64,000 nucleotides of DNA. Source: Aneurinibacillus sp. (GTDB taxonomy: Bacteria; Bacillota; UBA5301; DYFA01). Each line of letters begins with the position of its first letter. Position 1 is the first letter of the stretch. The position numbers and the translations under genes are program-made. Shown here piece by piece: positions 15,712 through 23,967 of this stretch. The DNA lies in NCBI GenBank assembly GCA_020725425.1, contig DYFA01000054.1, forward strand, positions 1-64,000. Direction: 5' to 3'. The notes under the pieces were generated by a model that searched no databases, was not told the DNA's origin, and was given only the letters and a program-made list of their open reading frames with translations.

Positions 15712-17133
15712 TCACTCCTCCTCGTTCTGCGATCCGCCGTCGGTCGCCTCCACTCTCATGGCCGGCCCCCTCCGGCGGCGGGCCACCCAGTCCTCCACGT
15801 TGCGCTGGCGGCCCCGGGCCACCCCGAGGGCGCCCGGCGGCACGTCGGCGGTGATCGTCGATCCGGAGGCGACGTAGGCCCCCTCACCGACCCGGACCGG
15901 CGCCACCAAGTTGGCGTTGGCGCCGATGAAGCACCGGTCCTCGATCACCGTCCGGTGTTTGCGCTCCCCGTCGTAGTTGCAGGTGATTGTCCCGGCGCCG
16001 ATGTTGACCCCCCGGCCGATCTCTGCGTCCCCGATGTAGCTGTGGTGCGGTACCTTGCTGCCCGCCCCCACCCGGGAGTTCTTGATCTCCACGAAGTCCC
16101 CGACCTTGGCGCCGGCCTCGACCTTCGCCCCCGGCCGGAGGTAGGCAAAGGGCCCGATCGACACGTCCTCCCCTACTTGTGCTTGGTCCAGGACCGAGAA
16201 CTGGACGGACACTCGGTCCCCCAGCTCGCAGTCGCGGAGCCGCGCCTGGGGCCCCACAGTGCACCCCTCGCCGATCCTGGTCTTCCCCTCGAGCCAGGTG
16301 AAGGGGAGGAGCACGGTGTCCCGGCCGACCTCCACCCCGGCGTCCACAAAGGTCGAGGAGGGATCCATGATCGTCACGCCCGCGGCCATGAGCTCACGGT
16401 TCTTCTCCCGGCGCACGGCAGCCTCCACGGCCGCCAGCTGCTCGCGGGAGTTGACCCCCTGGACCTCCTCGGGATTGCCAGCTGCCAGAGCCGCCACCTT
16501 TCCTCCCGCTTCGCGGATCAGGGCGATGGCGTCGGTCAGGTAGTACTCGCCCTGGGCGTTGAGGGGCCGGAGCCTGTCCAGGGCGGGGAGGAGGGCGGGC
16601 AGGGCGAAGCAGTAAATGCCGGTGTTGATCTCCCGGTAGGTCTTCTCCACCGGTGAAGCGTCCTTCTCCTCCACAATGCGGAGGACGGCCCCGGTCTCCG
16701 GCTCGCGGACGATGCGTCCGTACCCGGTGGGGTCGGGAAGGATCGCCGTCAACACGCTGGCGTCGGCCCGCTCCCGCTCGTGGAAGCGGACGAATTCGGC
16801 CAGGGTCTCCGCCCGCAGGAGGGGGGTGTCCCCGTACAGCACCAGGAGGTCGCCAGAGAGCCGCTCCAGCCGTTCCCTGGCCTGCAACACGGCGTGGCCG
16901 GTCCCGAGCTGCTCCTCCTGGTGGACGTATTCCACCCCCGGGCCGATCTCCGCCTCCACCTCGGCGGCCCCGTGGCCGATGACCACCAGCGGCCGCTCGA
17001 CACCCAGCTCGGTCGCCGCCTCCAGCACGTAGGCCAGCATCGGTCTGCCGGCTATCCGGTGAAGCACCTTCGGCCGGCGGGACTTCATCCGCGTCCCCAG
17101 GCCCGCCGCCAGTATGATGCAGTGCAGAGCCAA
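15712..17133 (-). CDS. glmU: Bifunctional N-acetylglucosamine-1-phosphate uridyltransferase / glucosamine-1-phosphate acetyltransferase
   Basis: A 473-residue enzyme making UDP-GlcNAc for peptidoglycan. The N-terminal uridyltransferase has IILAAGLGTRMKS near residue 6, VHQEEQLGTGHAV, LYGDTPLL and EINTGIYCF. The C-terminal left-handed beta-helix acetyltransferase starts near 255 with hexapeptide repeats and includes KNSRVGAGSKVPHHSYIGDA (catalytic His) and NIGAGTITCNYDG. A TTG at 17133 lies 5 bases after AGGGGGG and is preferred; an in-frame TTG at 17151 overlaps that site. Confidence 0.96.
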   Translation of the reverse strand: MALHCIILAAGLGTRMKSRRPKVLHRIAGRPMLAYVLEAATELGVERPLVVIGHGAAEVEAEIGPGVEYVHQEEQLGTGHAVLQARERLERLSGDLLVLYGDTPLLRAETLAEFVRFHERERADASVLTAILPDPTGYGRIVREPETGAVLRIVEEKDASPVEKTYREINTGIYCFALPALLPALDRLRPLNAQGEYYLTDAIALIREAGGKVAALAAGNPEEVQGVNSREQLAAVEAAVRREKNRELMAAGVTIMDPSSTFVDAGVEVGRDTVLLPFTWLEGKTRIGEGCTVGPQARLRDCELGDRVSVQFSVLDQAQVGEDVSIGPFAYLRPGAKVEAGAKVGDFVEIKNSRVGAGSKVPHHSYIGDAEIGRGVNIGAGTITCNYDGERKHRTVIEDRCFIGANANLVAPVRVGEGAYVASGSTITADVPPGALGVARGRQRNVEDWVARRRRGPAMRVEATDGGSQNEEE

Positions 17134-17224
17134 ACAGAACCCCCCTGGCAAATAGCGTAATACTCCGCTGCCTCGGTCATTCCCTTCCCCGGCACCGAAG
17201 TTTCCCGGCAGCCGACAAGGCGAA

Positions 17225-17243
17225 GGGGGGCGCTCCGCCCCCC
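17225..17243 (-). terminator. GC-rich hairpin after the PIN gene
   Basis: GGGGGGCG and CGCCCCCC flank a three-base loop about 33 bases past the PIN-gene stop. On the minus strand it is followed only by TTCGCCTT and not a clean U run, so it is a weak or partial terminator. Confidence 0.4.
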
Positions 17244-17275
17244 TCTCTCTTCTCCGATTCCCCGCTTTCTCCAGT

Positions 17276-17776
17276 CTAGATGGTGTCGATCCCCAGGCCA
17301 GCGGCCTTGGCCTTCATCGCCCGGTCGGTCGTCGCCAGGAGCACCCGCCAGTCCGGCCGGTGCTGCTTCAAGCGGCAGGCCACCAGGATGACCTGATCCT
17401 CGTGGCTCTCCGACGTCAGCCCGGGGGCCGCCGGACACTCGTCCCGGTGCAGGCTGAGATACTCCACCTCGCCGTTGGCGATCGATTCTTTCAGGAGCAG
17501 GGCGATCTGAGCGGCCAACCAGGACTTGTCCGGTTCGTCCGAATGTCTGGCGTACCAGTCGAGCTTGGCCAGCACGGTGTCGGGGATGACCCCCTTGACT
17601 CTTTCCGCTCTGGCGCCAGCCAAAAGGGAGCGCGGCAGGCGCGGCGGACCGGTGAGCAGGTACGAGGTGTCGAAGACGACGACCGCCGGCGAGCGCCCGT
17701 CCTTGAGCAGAAACCGCCTCAAGGCGACCCCCAGCGTCAAAAGCGACCCGAGCAGAAGCAGGATGAGCGCGTTCAA
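17276..17776 (-). CDS. Membrane-anchored PIN-domain protein
   Basis: A 166-residue protein with an N-terminal membrane helix (residues 3-20, LILLLLGSLLTLGVAL) and a PIN-fold nuclease domain. The acidic sites expected for PIN appear as VVFDTSYLL (Asp36), GVIPDTVLAKLDW, ESHEDQVILVAC (about 125) and ATTDRAMKAKAAGLGI (about 150). No antitoxin-like gene lies beside it, which argues against a VapBC module; a tethered RNA-processing or rRNA-related nuclease is possible. It sits 22 bases after the chemoreceptor gene on the same strand. Substrate and role are unknown. Confidence 0.68.
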   Translation of the reverse strand: MNALILLLLGSLLTLGVALRRFLLKDGRSPAVVVFDTSYLLTGPPRLPRSLLAGARAERVKGVIPDTVLAKLDWYARHSDEPDKSWLAAQIALLLKESIANGEVEYLSLHRDECPAAPGLTSESHEDQVILVACRLKQHRPDWRVLLATTDRAMKAKAAGLGIDTI

Positions 17777-17798
17777 CAGCCCTGCACCTCCACGGCAC

Positions 17799-19229
17799 CT
17801 AGACCTTGAACCGTTGGATCGCCTCCTGAAGACCCCGGGACAGCTCCGCCAGGTTATCGGTGGCTGCCACGATCTGCCGGATCTGGCTCGCCTCTTCCTC
17901 GATCGCGGCGTTGACCTCCTCGGCCCCGGCGGCCGACTCCTCCGTAATGGCGGCGATGCTCTCGACGGCTTCGACCGCCCGCCGGCTCTCCTCCGTCATC
18001 TCCCGGGTGGCGGCGGAGACCGCCTGGATCTCCCGGACCACCTCGGCGACGGAGGTGGCGATCTCCTCGAACGCCGCGCCTGTCCGGCGGACCACCTCGC
18101 TCCCGGCGGCAGCCTCCTTGGTCCCGCTTTCGATGGCCGAGACCGCCTCGGAGGTCCTCCGCTGGATATCCGCAATCAGCGCCGCGATCTGGTCGGCGGC
18201 CTGCTTGGACTGGTCGGCCAGTTTCCGCACCTCCTCGGCCACCACCGCGAAGCCTCGTCCCTGTTCGCCGGCTCGGGCGGCCTCGATGGCGGCGTTCAAT
18301 GCCAGAAGGTTGGTCTGGTCGGCGATGTTGGCGATGGTGTCCACGATCACGGTGATCTCCCGGGAACGTTCGCCCAGCGTGCGGATGACGCCCGCCGCTC
18401 CATCGACCGTGTGCTGAAGGGAGGTGATCTGGTCGACCGCCTCCGAGACCGCTCGCTTACCGCCCTCTGCAGTCTCCGCCGCCCGCTCCGTGCTCAACAC
18501 CACAGTGCGGGCGGAGTCCTCGACCCGGGCGATGGCCCGGCTCACGCTGTCGACCACCTGGCCGGCCGCCGTGGCCGACTTCGCCTGTTCCTCCGTTCCT
18601 GCCGCCAACTGCTCCATAGCCCGGGCCACCTGCTCGGTGGACCCGCCTACCTCCTGGGCCGAAGCCGCCAGGTCATGGCTGAAGTCGCGGACCCGGGTTG
18701 CTGCCTCCTGCACCTTTGCGATCAGCTCCCGGAGGTTATCGACCATCTGGTTCAGGTGGCGCGCCAGGACGCCGATCTCGTCGTTCTGCTCGACCTTGGC
18801 GCTGTCCGTCAGATCGCCCGTCGTGGCCTTCTGGACGACCCGGACCACCTCCGCCACCGGTTCGGAGATGGACCGGGCGATGATGACCGCCGGGATGAAG
18901 CCGGAGAGGAGGGCGAAGACACCGATTCCGGCCAACGCCAGGTGCGCCAGGTCGACGGTTTGCACCGCCTGCTCTTTAATCCGGTTGGTGGCCGCCCGCA
19001 ACTTCCCCTCCTGAGCGAGTTCGAGTTGGCCTGCCCGGCCCTCCCGCACCGCCTCAAGCGCCACTGCGCTCATCTGATCGACGGCCTCCTGAAGCCGGGA
19101 AAAGCCGATCATCCCGACCGAGGCCACCATGGCCATCAGCACCAGGAGCACTGTATAGGAAATCAAAAGGCGCGGGCCGATCCGCCAGAGGCAAACCCAC
19201 TTGGTGAACCATTTAATCAGGTCTGCCAC
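17799..19229 (-). CDS. Methyl-accepting chemotaxis protein
   Basis: A 476-residue transmembrane chemoreceptor. Helix 1 spans about residues 20-42 and helix 2 about 105-127, leaving a short, roughly 60-residue extracytoplasmic segment. A HAMP domain (about 128-180) and a long signalling coiled coil follow, with the conserved hairpin tip [20 protein letters not shown]. The small sensor region suggests a signal carried in the membrane or by a partner protein. No che genes are in the window. The GTG at 19229 follows GGGGGGAGG; another GTG 6 codons upstream overlaps that site. It may direct pilus-based motility, but that is only a guess from proximity. Confidence 0.9.
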   Translation of the reverse strand: MADLIKWFTKWVCLWRIGPRLLISYTVLLVLMAMVASVGMIGFSRLQEAVDQMSAVALEAVREGRAGQLELAQEGKLRAATNRIKEQAVQTVDLAHLALAGIGVFALLSGFIPAVIIARSISEPVAEVVRVVQKATTGDLTDSAKVEQNDEIGVLARHLNQMVDNLRELIAKVQEAATRVRDFSHDLAASAQEVGGSTEQVARAMEQLAAGTEEQAKSATAAGQVVDSVSRAIARVEDSARTVVLSTERAAETAEGGKRAVSEAVDQITSLQHTVDGAAGVIRTLGERSREITVIVDTIANIADQTNLLALNAAIEAARAGEQGRGFAVVAEEVRKLADQSKQAADQIAALIADIQRRTSEAVSAIESGTKEAAAGSEVVRRTGAAFEEIATSVAEVVREIQAVSAATREMTEESRRAVEAVESIAAITEESAAGAEEVNAAIEEEASQIRQIVAATDNLAELSRGLQEAIQRFKV

Positions 19230-19550
19230 GGTCCTCCCCCCTTCCACCGTGCCTTCACTGTGGCATTTCGTGACCGTCCGGGAAAATCCTCCCAGTCGTC
19301 GAGGAAAACTTTGGGGGTTTTTATAGCTTTGTCAAATGGACTGTTCCGCCGCCGGCGCAGCGACCCCGGCTCCGGTGAGGCTGCGCCTGGTTTGCGCCAA
19401 TGGCCTGGTCGGCTTTCCGCCGTGTGGGATTTTGTAGTATTGCGCCCTTTCTCTCTCAGGCGCTCCTCTGCCCCCCGGGGAGGATTTCACTTTCCGGTCG
19501 CCGTAGATACCGGCGGGCGGTTGTGCTAAGCTTCCCGTAGGGGGAGAGAG
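19230..19550. other. Divergent intergenic region, chemoreceptor / gatD
   Basis: This 321-base gap separates two divergent genes and must hold both promoters. On the minus strand TTGACA (19330-19335) is a good -35 but has no clear -10 at 17 bases. The stretch 19340-19450 is GC-rich with several short inverted repeats. No aptamer or operator could be assigned with confidence. Confidence 0.4.
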
Positions 19551-20282
19551 ATGAAGCTCGTCATCGGGCACCTGTACCCGGAACTCATGGGGATCTACGG
19601 CGACCGCGGCAACGTACTGGCGCTGGCCCGCCGCGCCGCGTGGCACGGCCACGAGGTGGAGGTCCGCCACCTTGCCCGGGGGGAGCGACCCCACCTGGCC
19701 TCCGTAGACGTCCTGGTGCTGGGCGGGGGACAGGACAAGGAGCAGGTGGTGGTCTGCGAAGACCTCCAGGGCCCTCTTGGCGGGGAACTCCGGGCAGCTA
19801 TCGAGGACGGGCTGGTGGTGCTTTCGATCTGCGGCGGCTACCAGCTTCTCGGCCACTACTACCAGCCCCACCGGGGGGACAAGCTCCCGGGGCTCTCCGT
19901 CTTCGACGCCTACACCGTGGCCGGCCCCGAGCGCTTCATCGGCAACGTGGTCATCTCCTCGCCGCTGCTCCCTGAAGGGGCGCAGACGGTCGTCGGCTTC
20001 GAGAACCACTCCGGCCTCACCTACCTCGGTCCGGGGGTCCAGCCGCTCGGCACCGTGCTCAAGGGGAAGGGTAATAACGGCCGGGACGCCACAGAGGGGG
20101 CGGTGTACAAGAACTGCTTCGGCACCTACCTCCACGGCCCCGTCCTGCCGAAGAACCCCCGGCTGGTGGACCACCTCCTCGCCCGGGCGCTGGAACGCCG
20201 GTACGGGAGCGCCCCCCTCAACCCGCTCGACGACCGCCTGGAAGTCGCAGCCCACCAGGCGGCGGTCCGCCTGCCCCGATGA
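19551..20282 (+). CDS. gatD: Lipid II isoglutaminyl synthase, glutaminase subunit GatD
   Basis: A 243-residue class I glutamine amidotransferase (CobB/CobQ-like triad family) that supplies ammonia to MurT for amidating the alpha-carboxyl of D-Glu in lipid II. The N-terminus HLYPELMGIYGDRGNVLAL is characteristic. The nucleophile Cys is in VLSICGGYQLLG (about residue 94), and the catalytic His is in TYLHGPVLPKNP (about 195). A GGGGGAGAGAG site precedes the ATG. The stop overlaps the murT start by 4 bases. In other bacteria the order is murT-gatD; here gatD is first. Confidence 0.93.
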   Translation: MKLVIGHLYPELMGIYGDRGNVLALARRAAWHGHEVEVRHLARGERPHLASVDVLVLGGGQDKEQVVVCEDLQGPLGGELRAAIEDGLVVLSICGGYQLLGHYYQPHRGDKLPGLSVFDAYTVAGPERFIGNVVISSPLLPEGAQTVVGFENHSGLTYLGPGVQPLGTVLKGKGNNGRDATEGAVYKNCFGTYLHGPVLPKNPRLVDHLLARALERRYGSAPLNPLDDRLEVAAHQAAVRLPR

Positions 20283-21718
20283 AGGCCATGGCCCGTCTCC
20301 GCCTGGCGCTGGCCGTGCTTGCGGCCAAGGGAACCGCCCGGCTCATCCGCCTTCTCCGCCGGGGATACGGGGCCACCCTCCCCGGGAAGGTGGCGCGCCG
20401 CCTCGCGCCGGACATCCTCTCCCGGTTGGCCGGGCAGGTCCGGCTGGGGACGGCCATGATCACCGGCACCAACGGCAAGACCACCATTACCAAGCTCCTC
20501 GCCGCCATCCTGACCGAACGCGGGTATCGGGTCTTCTACAACCGGGGCGGCGCCAACCTGGTCAGCGGGATCACGGCCGCCTTCGCTCTGAACGCGAGCC
20601 CCGACGGGCGGATTGCCGCCGACTTCGCCCTGCTCGAGACGGACGAGGCCACCATGCCCAAGGTGGCCCCGGAGCTTCGTCCCCGGCTCATCCTGGCCAA
20701 CGACTACTTCCGCGACCAGCTCGACCGGTTCGGCGAGCTCGACTCGGCCGTCGAGTCGCTGCGCAAGGCGCTCCCCTACCTCGCCCCCGACGGGGTGCTG
20801 GTCCTGAACGCCGACGACCCCCTCTGCGTCGGAGCCGGGATGGCCGCTCCCCAGCGCAAGCTGTATTATGGAGTGGAAGCGGATGGAGTAGAAACGGCGG
20901 CTGCCGCGGCAGACTCCTTCTCCCAGGCGGCGGACGCGGTTTTCTGCCCGCTCTGCCACGGGCGCTTCGCCTATGCCCGCCGGAGCTACTCCCACCTGGG
21001 CGACTGGGCTTGTACCCGGTGCGACTACCGGCGTCCCCTTCCTGAGGTCTACGCTGAGCGAATCGAGTTCCTCGGGATGCGCGGCTCCCGCGTGACTGCA
21101 GTGACCCCCGCCGGCCGGCTGGACCTCCAGGTGCCCCTCCCCGGCCTCTACAGCGTATACAACGTCCTCGGCACCATCGCGGCCGCGCTCGCCCTCGGGG
21201 CTCCGCTGTCGGCGGTGGCGCCGGCGGTGGAGAAGGCGGCAGGCGGCTTCGGCCGGGCCGAGTTCTTCCGCCTCCAGGGCAAAGAGGGCTGTCTGCTCCT
21301 GGTCAAGAACCCGACCGGGTTCAACCAGGTCCTGGCCACGCTGGCCCTGGACCGCGACCCCAAGACCCTGCTCTTTGCCATCAACGACCGGATCGCCGAC
21401 GGGCGCGACATCTCCTGGCTGTGGGACGTGGACCTCGAGCAGTTGTGGGGGCGCGACGAAATCGCCCGGACGGTTCACGTCACGGGCGACCGGGCGGAGG
21501 ATATGGCGCTCAGGCTCAAGTACTCCGGGCCGGAGAGCGTACTGCCGACGGTCGTGCGCCCGCCGGAGGAGGCGCTCCGCCGGGCTCTGTCCGCCACCCC
21601 GCCCGGCTCCACGCTCTACGTCCTGGCCACCTACACCGCCATGCTGGAACTCTGGGAAGTCATCCGCCGGAAGGGCGACCCCCGCCTGGCCCGCGCCGAG
21701 CGGGCCCCGGACGCCTGA
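20279..21718 (+). CDS. murT: Lipid II isoglutaminyl synthase, Mur-ligase-like subunit MurT
   Basis: A 479-residue Mur-ligase-family protein. The ATP loop is MITGTNGKTTITKLL (about residue 60), and LLETDEATMPKV is the family-specific acidic motif. An inserted zinc ribbon is seen as CPLC near 222 and CTRC near 244, and the C-terminal DUF1727 region has LVKNPTGFNQVL and DGRDISWLWDVDLEQL. The complex with GatD amidates D-iso-Glu of lipid II, a modification typical of Gram-positive cell walls. It overlaps gatD by 4 bases and ends 2 bases from the convergent cytochrome gene. Confidence 0.94.
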   Translation: MKAMARLRLALAVLAAKGTARLIRLLRRGYGATLPGKVARRLAPDILSRLAGQVRLGTAMITGTNGKTTITKLLAAILTERGYRVFYNRGGANLVSGITAAFALNASPDGRIAADFALLETDEATMPKVAPELRPRLILANDYFRDQLDRFGELDSAVESLRKALPYLAPDGVLVLNADDPLCVGAGMAAPQRKLYYGVEADGVETAAAAADSFSQAADAVFCPLCHGRFAYARRSYSHLGDWACTRCDYRRPLPEVYAERIEFLGMRGSRVTAVTPAGRLDLQVPLPGLYSVYNVLGTIAAALALGAPLSAVAPAVEKAAGGFGRAEFFRLQGKEGCLLLVKNPTGFNQVLATLALDRDPKTLLFAINDRIADGRDISWLWDVDLEQLWGRDEIARTVHVTGDRAEDMALRLKYSGPESVLPTVVRPPEEALRRALSATPPGSTLYVLATYTAMLELWEVIRRKGDPRLARAERAPDA

Positions 21719-21720
21719 CT

Positions 21721-22416
21721 CTAGGGGGCGGGCGGCCCGACGGGCGCCGGCGTCTGCCAGCGCTGGCTCCAACCGCCCGCGGGAGGCGCCGACGTCTTCG
21801 CTGCGCCGTGGCACACCGGGCAGAGCTGGCGGACGGACGGCGTCCTGAGGAACGACGGGGTTCCCGGCCCGTGGACCTCGTGGCAGGTGCCGCAGCCGCC
21901 CTTCAAGGCTCCGGTGGCAGGGTCGCGGTACAGAGGGAGGCGCAGGCCGTCCGGTCCGACTACCGCCGGCCGGCCGCGGTGGTCCGTCCCTACCGGGCCC
22001 GGCGTGGCGATGGCGTCCGGAGGTGCCGGGTACGGGAATTCGACCCTGTGCCGCTTGTGGCGCTTGACGGTGGCGCGCTCGGCCAGCTTCTCGGCTTGGC
22101 CGGTCCCGAACGAGGCGTGACCGTCGTGACAGCTCATGCAGAGAGCGGAGCTGGGCAGGGCGATGCGGCTCGAGGTCGGAGCCCAGCCGTAGTCCTCCCC
22201 GAAAAGCGCCTCGCTCTTGGCGGCGGCGTGGCTCCGGTGGCAGGCGGCGCAGGGATCCTTCCCCGCCAGTTGAGCCAGGTTCGGATAGGCAGTGTTCGGC
22301 CCGCCGTTGGCGGGACTCCGGAAATCGTGAACGCTGCCGGCCACCTTGGCCGTCACCTGACCAGCCGATCCTAGAGCCAGTGCCAGCACCACCAACAGGA
22401 TCGCCTTCTGCGTCAT
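21721..22416 (-). CDS. Secreted tetrahaem c-type cytochrome (CxxCHxxH type)
   Basis: A 231-residue exported protein: signal peptide (residues 1-24, AILLVVLALALGSAG) and four haem-binding motifs CAACH, CMSCH, CGTCH and CPVCH. The first three continue as CxxCHxxH (CAACHRSH, CMSCHDGH, CGTCHEVH), the 'doubled CXXCH' pattern of electron-transfer cytochromes. It ends in a proline-rich tail. The ATG follows GGGGGGAGAACG; a GTG 10 codons upstream is less likely. No respiratory partner is adjacent; maturation would need the ccm operon at 59-64 kb. Confidence 0.88.
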   Translation of the reverse strand: MTQKAILLVVLALALGSAGQVTAKVAGSVHDFRSPANGGPNTAYPNLAQLAGKDPCAACHRSHAAAKSEALFGEDYGWAPTSSRIALPSSALCMSCHDGHASFGTGQAEKLAERATVKRHKRHRVEFPYPAPPDAIATPGPVGTDHRGRPAVVGPDGLRLPLYRDPATGALKGGCGTCHEVHGPGTPSFLRTPSVRQLCPVCHGAAKTSAPPAGGWSQRWQTPAPVGPPAP

Positions 22417-22598
22417 CGTTCTCCCCCCCACTCGAGCCTGTACCATCCTCTTTCATCATCTTTCTGGCTTAGCGGCCAGCCCTACTTGGAAGTATTCGCC
22501 ACACCGCGATCAAGCCCTCCAGCTTCTGCCCTGATCAGCTCCCGGAACGCTTCCCGGTCGTCCAAGGTCAGCGTTTCCGGTTCCTGTCTCCCCTGAAC

Positions 22599-22629
22599 AA
22601 AAAGAGGAGTTCCCGTCGCGGGAACCCCT
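22599..22629 (-). terminator. Rho-independent terminator after tRNA-Gln
   Basis: An 11-base-pair stem (one mismatch) with a 3-base loop, followed on the minus strand by CTTTTTG, starting 11 bases past the tRNA 3' end. Confidence 0.85.
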
Positions 22630-22639
22630 GTTCCATTCC

Positions 22640-22715
22640 TGGCTGGGGCGCTAGGATTCGAACCTAGGAATGGCGGATCCAAAGTCCGCTGCCTTACCAT
22701 CTTGGCTACGCCCCA
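22640..22715 (-). tRNA. tRNA-Gln (anticodon UUG)
   Basis: A full cloverleaf of 76 bases including an encoded CCA. The acceptor stem is TGGGGCG/CGCCCCA with discriminator G. The anticodon loop is CTTTGGA within the stem GCGGA/TCCGC, giving UUG. The T-arm is CTAGG-TTCGAAT-CCTAG. It stands alone with its own promoter and terminator between spoVG and the cytochrome gene. Confidence 0.96.
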
Positions 22716-22727
22716 AACTGCGTCCTC

Positions 22728-22756
22728 AGTGTAGCAGACCCACCCGCGCCTGTCAA
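22728..22756 (-). promoter_or_regulatory. Promoter of tRNA-Gln
   Basis: On the minus strand a perfect TTGACA (22751-22756) is followed after 17 bases by TACACT (22728-22733), a near-consensus sigma-A promoter placed 12 bases before the tRNA 5' end. Confidence 0.85.
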
Positions 22757-22791
22757 GGAAGGGCGGGCCTTGGTACAGCCTCCAGCCGGCC

Positions 22792-23046
22792 TCAGCCGAC
22801 CTTCTCGTAGGCCGCCAGGACCGCCTTCTGGATCATCTCCCGGGCCTCGGCGGTGATGGGGTAGGCGATGTCCCGGAACTCCCCGTTAGGCGCCCGCCGG
22901 CTCGGCATCGCCACGAAGGGCCCTTTCTCCGTCTCCACCACCCGCAGGTCCCGCACCACGAAGACGCCGTCGATCACAATCGAGGCGGTGGCGCGGGTCT
23001 TGGTCTCCCCGTTGACCTTCTTCACATGGACCTCCGTGATCTCCAT
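22792..23046 (-). CDS. spoVG: SpoVG, conserved RNA/DNA-binding regulator
   Basis: An 84-residue SpoVG protein, recognisable over its full length from MEITEVHVKKVNGETKTRA through SIVIDGVFVVRDLRVVE and FVAMPSRR to the C-terminal helix (YPITAEAREMIQKAVLAAYE). In Bacillus it affects septation at sporulation, and homologues bind nucleic acid. An AAGGAG site lies about 10 bases before the ATG. A sigma-H-like promoter lies upstream, as in Bacillus. The gene marks this genome as Firmicutes-like, though a few other phyla also have it. Confidence 0.97.
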   Translation of the reverse strand: MEITEVHVKKVNGETKTRATASIVIDGVFVVRDLRVVETEKGPFVAMPSRRAPNGEFRDIAYPITAEAREMIQKAVLAAYEKVG

Positions 23047-23100
23047 CCGCGCTGTCTCCTTCCCGGCACCGGCCCCTGGCAGGAAATTGCAGATAAGGCA

Positions 23101-23127
23101 ATTCGCCGTCCCTCAAAAGCTTCCTCC
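23101..23127 (-). promoter_or_regulatory. Candidate sigma-H (Spo0H) promoter of spoVG
   Basis: On the minus strand GGAGGAAGC (23119-23127), 11 bases, then GGCGAAT (23101-23107). The known sigma-H consensus is RNAGGAWWW - N11-12 - RNNGAAT. Match is strong at both core elements, with only the last two W positions off. The start would fall near 23093, about 47 bases before the spoVG ATG. The spoVG promoter is the classic sigma-H target in Bacillus. Confidence 0.6.
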
Positions 23128-23158
23128 TCCAGCCGGCCGGCTCGGGCAGAACAGGGAG

Positions 23159-23947
23159 CTACCCCTGAACGGCCTTGCCCGAGGTCGCCCGGGACCGGTA
23201 GTGGCGGGTGACCAGTTCCAGGTCGGAGGGCTTATCCACATCAACGCCGATTTCCGGATAGCTGGTCTCGACGGCGGCCACCGGGCATCCCAGGACCTTG
23301 GCCACCCTCTCCTCCGCCTCCCGGAGCGAGAGCGACTGCAGGAGGAACTTGACCATCAGGCGGAAGCCGAGGAGCTTCGCCATCCCGAGGACGCTCTTGC
23401 GGACAGCCACCGCCCGCTCGATCTCCCGGCGCCACTTGATCACCACGGCGGGGTTGAGGATGAAGATGTTGCCCCCGGTGAAGACCCCCTCGCGCAGGGT
23501 GGCGTACGTTCGGCGCATTCCCGGGTACTTGGCCTCGTTCTCTTCCTTCCGGCAGATGGGATAGTAGATGTCCGCCTCCCGCTCCCGGCACCGCTCGATG
23601 AAGTCGTCGATGGCCGCGGTGGTGAGGAGCGGGATGTCGGCGGCGACCACCAGGATCTTGCCGGCGGGTTGAAGCATCTCGATGCCGATGATCAGGTTCT
23701 CCACTATGTTGCGACCGGATTGAACCACCCGGTAGACCTTGCCCGCCAGGACCGGCCCGAGGACGTGCTCCGGGCCGACGACCACGATCCGGTCGACGTT
23801 GGCGGAGTGGCGCAGGGCGTCGACCACGTACTCGACCATCGGCCGCCCCTGGATGTCGATCATGGCCTCATAGGGGGTGTCGGTGCACGCGGCGAGCGAT
23901 CCGTTGTTGTCGGCCCCCGCCAGCACCACCGCGTCCAGCTTGGTCAT
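23159..23947 (-). CDS. MobA-like nucleotidyltransferase domain protein
   Basis: A 262-residue protein with an N-terminal NTP-transferase (GT-A-like) domain: LDAVVLAGADNNGSL replaces the usual LAGGxGTRMG loop, followed by IQGRPMVEYVVDAL, VVAADIPLLTTAAID (metal-binding Asp) and VFTGGNIFILNP. The C-terminal 80 residues are helical, ending SYPEIGVDVDKPSDLELV, typical of sugar-1-phosphate or CTP:phosphate transferases. It lies between spoVG and a GntR-family regulator in the ispE-spoVG interval, where Bacillus has purR and yabJ. The substrate cannot be told; cofactor, sugar or phospholipid head-group transfer are all possible. Confidence 0.75.
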   Translation of the reverse strand: MTKLDAVVLAGADNNGSLAACTDTPYEAMIDIQGRPMVEYVVDALRHSANVDRIVVVGPEHVLGPVLAGKVYRVVQSGRNIVENLIIGIEMLQPAGKILVVAADIPLLTTAAIDDFIERCREREADIYYPICRKEENEAKYPGMRRTYATLREGVFTGGNIFILNPAVVIKWRREIERAVAVRKSVLGMAKLLGFRLMVKFLLQSLSLREAEERVAKVLGCPVAAVETSYPEIGVDVDKPSDLELVTRHYRSRATSGKAVQG

Positions 23948-23967
23948 GCCGTATCCTCCTCCGGCCT

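Noticed and set aside
19340..19450. Possible c-di-GMP (GEMM) riboswitch upstream of the chemoreceptor
   Set aside because: GCGCAAACC and nearby GC hairpins look superficially similar, but the required order of the conserved elements and the GNRA-type hairpin is not there.
20126..22459. 777-codon minus-strand frame
   Set aside because: Antisense to gatD and murT and out of frame with the cytochrome gene. The four CxxCH motifs lie in a different frame.
22482..22700. 72-codon frame over the tRNA
   Set aside because: It crosses most of tRNA-Gln and its terminator, so it cannot be a real gene.
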